A stretch of 64,000 bases of DNA from the NCBI RefSeq assembly GCF_024703995.1, contig NZ_JAMXQV010000017.1, positions 1-64,000 of the forward strand, read 5' to 3'. This DNA comes from Amycolatopsis iheyensis. Its GTDB lineage: Bacteria; Actinomycetota; Actinomycetes; Mycobacteriales; Pseudonocardiaceae. The position numbers and the translations under genes are program-made. Shown here piece by piece: positions 22,985 through 30,187 of the stretch. The notes below the pieces were generated by a model. The model was given only the letters and a program-made list of their open reading frames with translations, did not search any database and was not told where the DNA came from. Within the stretch, counting starts at the first letter, position 1, and each line of letters starts with the position of its first letter.

Positions 22985-23863
22985 TCAGATCTCCGCGCGG
23001 CGTTTCGCGAGCAGACTGCGGCTGCGCTCCGGCGTCTCGGCGTCGACCGCCAGCATGTCCAGCGAGCGGCTGTACTTTTCGATCTCTTCGCGCTTTTCGA
23101 TGTAGTGCGCGCCGGTGAGGTACTCGACGTAGGCGATGTTCGGCAGTTCCGGCTCGCCGAACCGCAGCAGCGAAAACGCGTGCTCGGCGGACAGCCCGCT
23201 GCGCGAGTACGGCAGGACCTGCACCGAAACGTGCGGCAGCGCGCTCATCTCCAGCAGGAATTCGATCTGTTGCTTGAGCACCTTCACGCCGCCGATCGGC
23301 CGGTGCAGCACCGACTCGTCGAGCACCATCCACACGCGGGGCGCGTCGGGCCTGCTGAACATCTTCTGCCGCCGCATCCGCAGCGCGACGAGCTGGTCGA
23401 CCCGCTCGTCGGCCATCTCGGGCCGGCCGTGGCTGAAGATCGCCCGGGCGTACCCCTCGATCTGCAGCAGCCCCGACACGTACAGCGGCTCCCAGATCTG
23501 GATCCGGGCGGCGGCTTCTTCGAGGCCGACGAGGTCGGTGAACCAGTTCGGCATGGTGTCGCCGAAGCGCCGCCACCAGCCCGGCTCGTTCGACTGCTTG
23601 ACCATGTCGAGGAACGTCTGGCGCTCGGTCACGTCCTCGACGCCGTACATCGTCAGGAGGTCCGTGACGTCGCGTTCCTTGAACCCGACCCGGCCCAGCT
23701 CGAGCCGGCTGATCTTCGACTCCGAGCCGCGGATGTTGTACCCGGCCTGCTGGCGGGTGATGCCGGCCTCTTCACGGAGCCGCCGCAGCTGCGAGCCCAG
23801 GATCATGCGGCGCGCCGTGGGGCCGATGTTCTGTTCTCCTGCGGACGCGTTCACCGCGTTCAT
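22985..23863 (-). CDS. XRE-family regulator with DUF5753 domain (WhiJ-like)
   Basis: A 292-residue regulator. An N-terminal Cro/C1 helix-turn-helix spans about residues 20-75 (LRRLREEAGITRQQAGYNI, then SESKISRLELGRVGF). The DUF5753 domain follows, with IQIWEPLYVSGLLQIEGYAR, WMVLDESVLHRPIGG and the VQVLPYSRSG strand. Start ATG 23863 is chosen, with GGAAGG upstream; GTG 23884 would add seven residues. It pairs with the DUF397 gene downstream and is divergent from a methyltransferase across a 16-bp palindrome. Confidence 0.88.
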   Translation of the reverse strand: MNAVNASAGEQNIGPTARRMILGSQLRRLREEAGITRQQAGYNIRGSESKISRLELGRVGFKERDVTDLLTMYGVEDVTERQTFLDMVKQSNEPGWWRRFGDTMPNWFTDLVGLEEAAARIQIWEPLYVSGLLQIEGYARAIFSHGRPEMADERVDQLVALRMRRQKMFSRPDAPRVWMVLDESVLHRPIGGVKVLKQQIEFLLEMSALPHVSVQVLPYSRSGLSAEHAFSLLRFGEPELPNIAYVEYLTGAHYIEKREEIEKYSRSLDMLAVDAETPERSRSLLAKRRAEI

Positions 23864-23977
23864 TACCGGACCTTCCGCGCTCACGTCACCAGGGGGTTCT
23901 AGCCCGACTACCGAAAGTACACGTTAACCCGTCCTGCGCAAAGAGGTGACCCGGTTTACCCCATGCGCGCGTCGGCC

Positions 23978-23993
23978 TACTCTACGTAGAGTA
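23978..23993. promoter_or_regulatory. Perfect 16-bp palindrome TACTCTACGTAGAGTA
   Basis: A fully symmetric 16-mer lies in the 164-base region between the XRE start (23863) and the methyltransferase start (24028), 35 bases before the latter. Full symmetry and position between divergent genes suggest an operator for the XRE regulator or another dimeric repressor. Confidence 0.6.
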
Positions 23994-24027
23994 CGAGACT
24001 TTCGACACAGAACTTGCGAGGTTCAAC

Positions 24028-24861
24028 ATGCCCGACGCCGCGACCCGGACCGAACGAGTTCCCGTGGGGGTCGACCCGACCCGAGCGAGCATCGCGCGCG
24101 TGTACGACGCCTTCCTGCTCGGGAAGGACAACTACGAGATCGACCGGGAGGTCCTGGCGCAGGTCCAGCAGGCCGCACCGGAGGCACAGGACCTGGCCTT
24201 CGAGAACCGCGGCTTCCTCATCCGCGCGTGCCGCTTCCTCGCCAGCCAGACCAACATCACACAGTTCCTGGACCTCGGCTCCGGCCTGCCGACGGCGGAG
24301 AACACCCACCAGGTCGTGCAGCGGCTGCACCCGGAGGCCAAGGTCGTCTACGTCGACAACGACCCCGTGGTCCTCGCCCACGGCCGGGCGCTGCTCGAGG
24401 AGAACGAGCACACCCACTTCGTCGCCGAAGACATCTTCGAGCCGCAGCGGATCCTCGAGAACGAGGTCGTGCGCGAGCACATCGACTTCACGCAGCCGCT
24501 CGTGCTGCTGCAGATGGGCACCCTGCACCACTTCAAGGGCGACAAGGACCGGCCGAAGGCGATCATGAAGGAGTACGTCGACGCGCTGCCGTCCGGCTCC
24601 TTCGTCGGGCTCAGCCACTTCTTCGACCCCGAGAACGAGGACTCCGCGACCGCGCGCCGCATGGAGGACTTCTTCGTGCACAGCCCGATGGGCTCCGGCA
24701 CCTTCCGGACGCAGAAGGAGATCGAAGAGCTGTTCCCCGGCCTCGAAATGGTCGATCCCGGCGTGACGCTGTGCGCCGACTGGTGGCCGGACGGCCCGCG
24801 CCTCAAGGAGCTCAACGTCGCCCAGCGGACGATCGCCGGCGGCGTCGGCCGCAAGCCGTAG
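24028..24861 (+). CDS. SAM-dependent methyltransferase, DUF574 (Methyltransf_19) family
   Basis: A 277-residue protein typical of the actinobacterial DUF574 family: TRASIARVYDAFLLGKDNYE at the start, the SAM-binding loop FLDLGSGLPTAENTHQV, VVYVDNDPVVLAHGRALL (motif II) and MGTLHHF. Members are methyltransferases of unknown substrate, often beside XRE/DUF397 regulators. ATG 24028. It is probably controlled by the divergent XRE gene through the 16-bp palindrome. Confidence 0.88.
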   Translation: MPDAATRTERVPVGVDPTRASIARVYDAFLLGKDNYEIDREVLAQVQQAAPEAQDLAFENRGFLIRACRFLASQTNITQFLDLGSGLPTAENTHQVVQRLHPEAKVVYVDNDPVVLAHGRALLEENEHTHFVAEDIFEPQRILENEVVREHIDFTQPLVLLQMGTLHHFKGDKDRPKAIMKEYVDALPSGSFVGLSHFFDPENEDSATARRMEDFFVHSPMGSGTFRTQKEIEELFPGLEMVDPGVTLCADWWPDGPRLKELNVAQRTIAGGVGRKP

Positions 24862-24862
24862 C

Positions 24863-25243
24863 TCAGAGCCGGACCACCGGCAGCCAGTGGGAAAGGTCGG
24901 CGCGGGTGCCCGAAGCGGACACCCGGCCGTCCGCCACCGCGGTGGTCCAGTCCAGTCGGCCGGTGGCCAGCTCGAGCCAGGTGCGCGGGTCGGTCTCGAC
25001 GACGTTCGGCGGGGTGCCGCGCGTGTGCCGCGGACCCTCGACGCACTGCACCGCCGCGAACGGCGGCACGCGGACTTCCACCGTGCGCCCCGGCGCGTCG
25101 GCCGCGAGCGCGCGCAGGCTGAGCCGGACCGCCGCGGCCAGCTCCGGCCGCGCGGGATCCGGCGCGTCGCCCTGCAGCCACGGGAAAATCGCCTGCACCG
25201 CCGCACGTAACTGTCCGGGGTCGACCGAACGCGAAGAGGCCAT
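24863..25243 (-). CDS. Sterol-carrier-family protein (SCP2-like, bacterial SCP orthologue)
   Basis: A 126-residue soluble protein that reads RTVEVRVPPFAAVQCVEGPR, then TWLELATGRLDW, VADGRVSASGTRADLSHWLP. This TGxxxW and ADL(S)xWLPV pattern fits the SCP2-type lipid-binding domain found near purF in actinomycetes. The ligand is unknown. ATG 25243. It is convergent with the methyltransferase (1 base apart). Confidence 0.75.
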   Translation of the reverse strand: MASSRSVDPGQLRAAVQAIFPWLQGDAPDPARPELAAAVRLSLRALAADAPGRTVEVRVPPFAAVQCVEGPRHTRGTPPNVVETDPRTWLELATGRLDWTTAVADGRVSASGTRADLSHWLPVVRL

Positions 25244-25304
25244 GGGCAAACAGTAGAGTGGCGCACCAAGAGTTTTCAGGCACACCCGAGAACGTGGGGA
25301 TGAG

Positions 25305-26003
25305 ATGGCGCAGCGGGACGAGGCGGATCGGATGGTTTCGCAGCAGCCCACCGGAAGCGGCCCCGATCGCCCCGGCAAGCACAGCAAGCCCAACCGGGCC
25401 GCGCGGCGCGGCGGCCAGCAGGCCCGGCGCTCGGGCAAGCACGGCACGCCGGAGATCACCGCGGAGATGCGCGCGAACGCCCGGACCAACCCCGACAGCT
25501 GGCTCTACGTCATCGACGAGGCCTTCGACCCCAACGGCCCGGTGCCGTCGTGGGCGGTCGTCGGCGCCTACCCGGTGAACGGCGCGGGCGACGTCGTCGC
25601 CGACTTCCACCCCAACGACCGCTACCGGCCCTCGCCCAAGGCGCTCGGCTTCCCGGAGCCGACGAACGACCTCGAGCACATGCTGCAGCTGGTCCGCACC
25701 GAGCACCGCCCGGCATCGGACCTGCCGAAGGTCGTCCTCGACGCGACGCTGTTCGTCTACGCGATGTCGCCGGTGCAGCGCACGGTGATCGGCTTCCACA
25801 ACACCGACGGCCGGGTCATGGTGCCCGCCTACACGCGCAAGGCGCTCGTGCCGCGCGAGTGGCCGCACGCCCGCGCCGTGCTCGGCCGCGACATCGTCGG
25901 CCTGCTCGGCGGCCACCCGGTCGCGGTCAACCCGCACGACCTGATCACGGCCGTCGTGCCGGCCGAGCACCTCATGAAGGCCATCGCCGACGAACAGCGC
26001 TGA
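25305..26003 (+). CDS. Type VII secretion-associated-type protein
   Basis: A 232-residue protein with a disordered basic N-terminus (KHSKPNRAARRGGQQARRSG) and a compact domain from PEITAEMRANARTNPDSWLY onward with VIDEAFDPNG, GAYPVNGAG and FHPNDRYRPSPKAL. I recognise this as the family annotated as type VII secretion-system-associated in actinomycetes. No ESX genes are in the window, so the link is by family name only. It has no signal peptide. A strong terminator follows. Confidence 0.6.
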   Translation: MAQRDEADRMVSQQPTGSGPDRPGKHSKPNRAARRGGQQARRSGKHGTPEITAEMRANARTNPDSWLYVIDEAFDPNGPVPSWAVVGAYPVNGAGDVVADFHPNDRYRPSPKALGFPEPTNDLEHMLQLVRTEHRPASDLPKVVLDATLFVYAMSPVQRTVIGFHNTDGRVMVPAYTRKALVPREWPHARAVLGRDIVGLLGGHPVAVNPHDLITAVVPAEHLMKAIADEQR

Positions 26004-26029
26004 CCTGCGGGTTTAACCCCATCGAGTGA

Positions 26030-26061
26030 CACCCCGAGTCGCCAATTCGGCGACTCGGGTG
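26030..26061. terminator. Hairpin terminator after the T7SS-associated gene
   Basis: Stem CCCGAGTCGCC with GGCGACTCGGG, 11 perfect pairs around a short AATTC-type loop, extended by CAC/GTG with one bulge. It separates the gene ending at 26003 from the lysozyme operon starting at 26103. Confidence 0.8.
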
Positions 26062-26102
26062 CATCGTGAGGCTGGAAAAGACTCACGAGACTGGTGGGGA
26101 GC

Positions 26103-26903
26103 ATGAGGGTGAGACGTCGTGCATTGCTTCCCTTCGCCGCCGCGGTCCTGCTCGTCGCCGGGCAGTCGCCGGCGACCGCGCAGGACATCTACGCCGGGGC
26201 CGAAGAGCACTTCGCGGGTTCGCAGATCGCGAAGGTCGAAGGCGTCGACGCGGTGCCCGGCGTGCTCTACGCGACCGACGACCAGCAGCTCGGGCACGAC
26301 GTCAGCGGGCACCAGGGCGCGGTCGACTGGCCGGGCGCGGCGCGGACCGGCGCGAAGTTCGTCTACGTCAAGGCGACCGAGGGCACCGGGTTCGTCAACC
26401 CGCAGTTCGCCCAGCAGTACAACGGCTCCTACGACGCCGGCCTGATCCGCGGCGCCTACCACTTCGCCCGGCCGGACGTCTCCGACGGCGCTTCGCAAGC
26501 GCGCTACTTCCTCGCCCACGGCGGCGGCTGGTCGGCCGACGGCCGGACCCTGCCGGGCGCGCTCGACGCGGAGTACAACCCGTACGGCGAAACCTGCTAC
26601 GGCAAGGACGCCGCCGGGATGGTCCGCTGGATCAGCGACTTCTCCGAGACCTACCGCGCGGCGACCCACCGGTACCCGACGATCTACACGTCGACGAGCT
26701 GGTGGAAGCGGTGCACCGCGAACAACGGCGGGTTCGGCGGCAACCCGTTGTGGATCGCGCGCTACAACACCGCCATCGGCGAGCTGCCGGCGAGCTGGAG
26801 CATCCACACGATCTGGCAGTTCGCGGACAGCGGCTCGCTGCCCGGCGACCAGAACTGGTTCAACGGCTCGGCCGACCGGCTGCGCGCGCTCGCGCTGGGC
26901 TGA
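26103..26903 (+). CDS. Secreted GH25 muramidase (lysozyme), copy 1
   Basis: Cleaves the beta-1,4 bond between MurNAc and GlcNAc in peptidoglycan. The 266-residue protein has a signal peptide (MRVRRRALLPFAAAVLLVAG, cut after ATA). The GH25 domain begins at GHDVSGHQGAVDW with the first conserved Asp. It also shows YVKATEGTGFVNPQFAQQYN, GAYHFARP, and GALDAEYNPYG carrying the catalytic Glu. ATG 26103 is preceded by GGGGAG. A second, diverged copy follows 190 bases later. Role: cell-wall turnover or lysis of competitors. Confidence 0.92.
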   Translation: MRVRRRALLPFAAAVLLVAGQSPATAQDIYAGAEEHFAGSQIAKVEGVDAVPGVLYATDDQQLGHDVSGHQGAVDWPGAARTGAKFVYVKATEGTGFVNPQFAQQYNGSYDAGLIRGAYHFARPDVSDGASQARYFLAHGGGWSADGRTLPGALDAEYNPYGETCYGKDAAGMVRWISDFSETYRAATHRYPTIYTSTSWWKRCTANNGGFGGNPLWIARYNTAIGELPASWSIHTIWQFADSGSLPGDQNWFNGSADRLRALALG

Positions 26904-27093
26904 ACGGCCCAGCCGGTCGAGTAATAAGTGTTAACCAGTCACTAAATGAAGATCTACTTCCCGAGAAAATCACCCACACGTATACCCAATTTCACGGAAC
27001 TGAGTGACAAGCCGCCGTCTCGTCCTCAACAATCGTGCTCGGGCGGCTACCTGCACATAGCCGCCCTCAGCGAGGGTTCTGTGAAGGGAATCA

Positions 27094-27966
27094 ATGATGT
27101 CCACTTCCCGAAGAGGGCGGCTCTTCGCCGCCTTGGTCGTCCCGGCCACGCTGCTCCTGCTCGGCAGCACGGCACAGGCCGCGACCTTGTCCCCCGAAGT
27201 CGACCCCGTGTCCGCGATCAACGCGGACATCGCCCAGCACAACCACGAACTGGGGTCGCAGATCCGGCGCGTCGAAGGCGACAAGTCGACTCCGGACACG
27301 CAGAAGGCGGCGCAGCAGCCGCAGCCCGGCCAGGCCATCCCCGGCCAGGTGCTGGCCACCGTGGCCGGCATCGACGTCGCCAGCTACCAGGGCAACGTCA
27401 ACTGGGCGACCTACTGGAACCAGGGCAAGCGGTTCGTCTGGACCAAGGCCACGGAGAGCACCAGCTACACCAACCCGTACTTCGCCCAGCAGTACAACGG
27501 CTCCTACAACCAGGGCTTCATCCGCGGCGCCTACCACTTCGCCACCCCGAACACCGCGAGCGGCGCGGCGCAGGCCCGGTACTTCGTCGCCCACGGCGGC
27601 GGCTGGTCGAAGGACGGCAAGACGCTGCCCGGGGCGCTGGACATGGAGTACAACCCGTACGGCGCGACCTGCTACGGGCTGAGCAAGGCCGGGATGACGT
27701 CGTGGATCCTCGACTTCCACGACACCTACCACGCCCTGACCGGCCGCTACCCGGTGATCTACACCTCGACGAGCTGGTGGAGCAGCTGCGTGAGCGGTGA
27801 CTTCTCCAGCACAGCCCCGCTGTGGGTCGCGCGGTACGCGTCGTCGGTGGGCACCCTGCCCTACAACTGGGGCTTCTACACCGTCTGGCAGTACACCTCG
27901 AGCCCGCTCGACCAGGACACCTTCAACGGCGCCTACGACCGGCTGCAGGCACTCGCCAACGGCTGA
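27094..27966 (+). CDS. Secreted GH25 muramidase (lysozyme), copy 2
   Basis: A 290-residue paralogue of the preceding gene. The signal peptide (RLFAALVVPATLLLLGSTAQ) is followed by a 60-residue spacer and the GH25 domain: GIDVASYQGNVNW, TKATESTSYTNPYFAQQYN, GAYHFATP and GALDMEYNPYG with the catalytic Glu. The start is ATGATG (27094 or 27097). The domains are clearly similar while the N-terminal spacers differ, which points to an old tandem duplication. The 190-base AT-richer gap (26904-27093) probably holds its promoter; no other feature is seen there. Confidence 0.92.
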   Translation: MMSTSRRGRLFAALVVPATLLLLGSTAQAATLSPEVDPVSAINADIAQHNHELGSQIRRVEGDKSTPDTQKAAQQPQPGQAIPGQVLATVAGIDVASYQGNVNWATYWNQGKRFVWTKATESTSYTNPYFAQQYNGSYNQGFIRGAYHFATPNTASGAAQARYFVAHGGGWSKDGKTLPGALDMEYNPYGATCYGLSKAGMTSWILDFHDTYHALTGRYPVIYTSTSWWSSCVSGDFSSTAPLWVARYASSVGTLPYNWGFYTVWQYTSSPLDQDTFNGAYDRLQALANG

Positions 27967-27985
27967 CCCGCACCACCGCACGAGC

Positions 27986-28039
27986 AACCCGGCTCCCGGT
28001 TCGTGACGAGTTCGCCTCGTCTGCGGCCGGGAGCCGGTT
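27986..28039. terminator. Terminator hairpin after GH25 copy 2
   Basis: Stem CCGGCTCCCGG (27989-27999) pairs with CCGGGAGCCGG (28027-28037); AAC/GTT-type pairs extend it. The loop has its own small hairpin GACGAG/CTCGTC. It lies 20 bases after the stop, followed by TTTC. Confidence 0.75.
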
Positions 28040-28153
28040 TCATGCCGTACCGTCCGAGCTTGCAGAATGCTGCTCAGCACGTCCTGGGGGAACCACACGG
28101 GGCAACCGGACGTCGGAAGCGCACGAACACCCAGCGCCCGGAAGGCATGAAAG

Positions 28154-29065
28154 ATGACGTACCCGCCTCAGCCGGGCCAGCCCGGCCAGCCCGACCCGTA
28201 CGGCCAGCAGCCGCAGTCCGGCGGTTTCCAGCAGCAGCCGTACCCGCAGCAGGGCGGGTGGGACCCGAACCAGCAGCAGCAGCAGCAGCCGTACCCGACG
28301 CAGCAGTACCCGCAGGGCTGGGACCCCAGCCAGCAGCAACAGCAGGGCTATCCCTCGGGCGGGTTCCCGGCGAGCCAGCAGCCGCAGTGGGGCGACCCGA
28401 ACGCCCAGCAGCAGTCGGCGTGGGCGGACCCGAACGCGCAGCAGTACGGCCAGCAGGCCTGGGACCCGAACCAGGGTGGCCAGATGTCGGGCTGGGACCA
28501 GCAGGGTGGCTACGGCCAGGGCTTCGGCGGGCCGCCGGCGCCGCCGAAGCAGGGCAAGACCGGGATGTGGATCGCCATCGGCGCCGTGGTGGTGCTGGTG
28601 CTGGCCGGCCTCGGCATCACCGGCTTCGTCGCGCCGGGGTTCTTCCTCTCGAAGGACGACAACAACGTCGCGGCCCCGCCGGCGTCGAGCACGTCGGCCA
28701 AGCCGTCGACGCCGAAGTCGACCCCGAAGAAGTCGACGACGCCGACCACGAAGCAGTCGTCGCCGAGCTCGGGCGCGTCGGACGCCAAGGCCGTGCTGCA
28801 GGGCTTCATCGACAAGCTGAACGCGGGCGACAACACCGGCGCGGTCGCGCTGGGCTGCGCGGACTCGAAGGAGCTGCTCAGCTCGTGGCTCGAGACGTTC
28901 CTCAAGCCGCCGCTGCAGCTGACGCTCGGCGACGTGCCGGACGACGAGTTCCTGGTCGAGGGCCAGGTCACCGGGACGTCCGCTGGCAAGAACGTCAAGG
29001 GCACGCTGAGCGCGACGAACTTCGACGACAAGGGCTTCTGCGTCAGCACGATGCTGGTCTCCTGA
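28154..29065 (+). CDS. Gln/Pro-rich single-pass membrane protein with extracytoplasmic domain
   Basis: A 303-residue protein. Residues 1-130 are cytoplasmic low complexity rich in Q, P, G, Y and W (repeated QQQPYP, GGWDPNQQ, DPNAQQ). One transmembrane helix follows (MWIAIGAVVVLVLAGLGITG), then a Ser/Thr/Lys/Pro linker, and an extracytoplasmic domain of about 95 residues starting ASDAKAVLQGFIDKLNAG, similar in layout to DUF4878/lumazine-like stalk domains. Function unknown. The Q/P-rich tail resembles actinobacterial envelope and division proteins. It is followed 4 bases later by a membrane pentapeptide-like gene. Confidence 0.7.
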   Translation: MTYPPQPGQPGQPDPYGQQPQSGGFQQQPYPQQGGWDPNQQQQQQPYPTQQYPQGWDPSQQQQQGYPSGGFPASQQPQWGDPNAQQQSAWADPNAQQYGQQAWDPNQGGQMSGWDQQGGYGQGFGGPPAPPKQGKTGMWIAIGAVVVLVLAGLGITGFVAPGFFLSKDDNNVAAPPASSTSAKPSTPKSTPKKSTTPTTKQSSPSSGASDAKAVLQGFIDKLNAGDNTGAVALGCADSKELLSSWLETFLKPPLQLTLGDVPDDEFLVEGQVTGTSAGKNVKGTLSATNFDDKGFCVSTMLVS

Positions 29066-29069
29066 TCAA

Positions 29070-30116
29070 GTGAAGCTTTGGCGCTCGCCGCTGGCGTGGA
29101 CGTTCGCGGCGTCGCTGGTATTGCTGGTGGGGGTCGGCGGCTGGTTGCTCGCCGACCCCGGCACCAGCCGCAGTGACGCCCTGAAGACGGGCGGCCTGGC
29201 CGGCGGCGCGATCGTGGCGTTGTACGCGCTGTGGCTGAACGACCGGCGCCGCCGGGTGGAGGAACGCCGCCAGGACATCGAGCGGCAGCGGCACGAGCTC
29301 GAGTCGCTGCGCGTCGCGGACGAACGGTTCGCGAAGGCGGTCGAGCTGCTCGGTCACGCGGCCGACCAGGTGCGGGTGGGGGCGTTGCACGCGCTGGCGG
29401 GGCTGGCGCGCAGCCGGCCCGAGTACACGCAGACGGTGCTGGACGTTCTGTGCTCCTACCTGCGGCGGCCGTTCACGCGACCCGAACCGGACGCCGAAAA
29501 CCCGGAGCCGGAGCGCGAGCTGACGGTCCGGCTCACGGCGCAGCGGCTGATCACGGACTTGCTGCCCGCGCGCGACGCCGAAGGCCCGCCGTACGACCTG
29601 GACCTGACCGGCGCGACGCTGGAGTACTTCGACCTTTCGGGCAAGCTGGTCGGCGGCCTGCTGCTGCGGTACGCGTCGCTGCACAGCAGCACCAACTTCA
29701 GCGGTTGCCGGTTCACGGGCCGGGTGTACCTCACCGCCGCGGGCACGGCGGACGGGCGGCTGGTCGGCTATTTCCGCTGCCGAGGCGCGGTGTTCGAGAG
29801 CCACGCGTGGTTCAGCGGCACGTCCTTCCACGAGGACGCCGACTTCACCGATACGGAGTTCGCCGGGAGAACGACCTTCAAGGACGCGGTGTTCGCGAAG
29901 GACGCGGTGTTCTCGGGGGTGGTCGCGTCCGGCGAGCTGGACCTGCGGCGGACTTCCTTCGGCGGGCAGGCGGATCTGCGGTTCGCGACCCTGCCCGCCT
30001 CGGTTTCGCTGTACAACACGAAGGTGGCCGCGGAGAAGGAGCTACGGCTGCCGGCCGGCTGGACCGGCGAAGAACTGCGCGACGGCGAGGTCCGCATCGT
30101 CGCCGAGGCCGGCTGA
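29070..30116 (+). CDS. Membrane protein with pentapeptide-repeat-like C-terminus
   Basis: A 348-residue protein with two N-terminal transmembrane helices (WTFAASLVLLVGVGGWLLAD and GGLAGGAIVALYALWL), then a charged coiled-coil stretch (RRVEERRQDIERQRHELESL). An ARM/HEAT-like VRVGALHALAGLARSRPEY follows, and a C-terminal half of repeating A(D/N)F/L-type five-residue units (FTGRV, FESHAWF, DADFTDTEF, TTFKDAVF). Pentapeptide-repeat membrane proteins of actinomycetes share this layout; the role is unknown. GTG 29070. Probably co-transcribed with the upstream gene. Confidence 0.8.
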   Translation: MKLWRSPLAWTFAASLVLLVGVGGWLLADPGTSRSDALKTGGLAGGAIVALYALWLNDRRRRVEERRQDIERQRHELESLRVADERFAKAVELLGHAADQVRVGALHALAGLARSRPEYTQTVLDVLCSYLRRPFTRPEPDAENPEPERELTVRLTAQRLITDLLPARDAEGPPYDLDLTGATLEYFDLSGKLVGGLLLRYASLHSSTNFSGCRFTGRVYLTAAGTADGRLVGYFRCRGAVFESHAWFSGTSFHEDADFTDTEFAGRTTFKDAVFAKDAVFSGVVASGELDLRRTSFGGQADLRFATLPASVSLYNTKVAAEKELRLPAGWTGEELRDGEVRIVAEAG

Positions 30117-30170
30117 GCAGCCCCCGATTTCCACGCTAGCGGAGGGCACCGACAGTCCCGGCGCCCTCCG
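30114..30170 (+). repeat. Dispersed 3'-end element, copy A2, with terminator hairpin
   Basis: Begins at the TGA of the pentapeptide gene and reads as copy A1 at 8167 (TTTCCACGCTA then GGGCACCGACAG), differing in about six bases. In this copy a stem CGGAGGGC (30140-30147) pairs with GCCCTCCG (30163-30170), so it can act as a terminator between the convergent pentapeptide and purL genes. Confidence 0.7.
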
Positions 30171-30187
30171 CGTCACCTGTCCACAGG

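Noticed and set aside
26064..26088. Operator or riboswitch before GH25 copy 1
   Set aside because: Only a 7-bp TCGTGAG/CTCACGA repeat with an 11-base spacer just after a terminator; too little to distinguish from chance.
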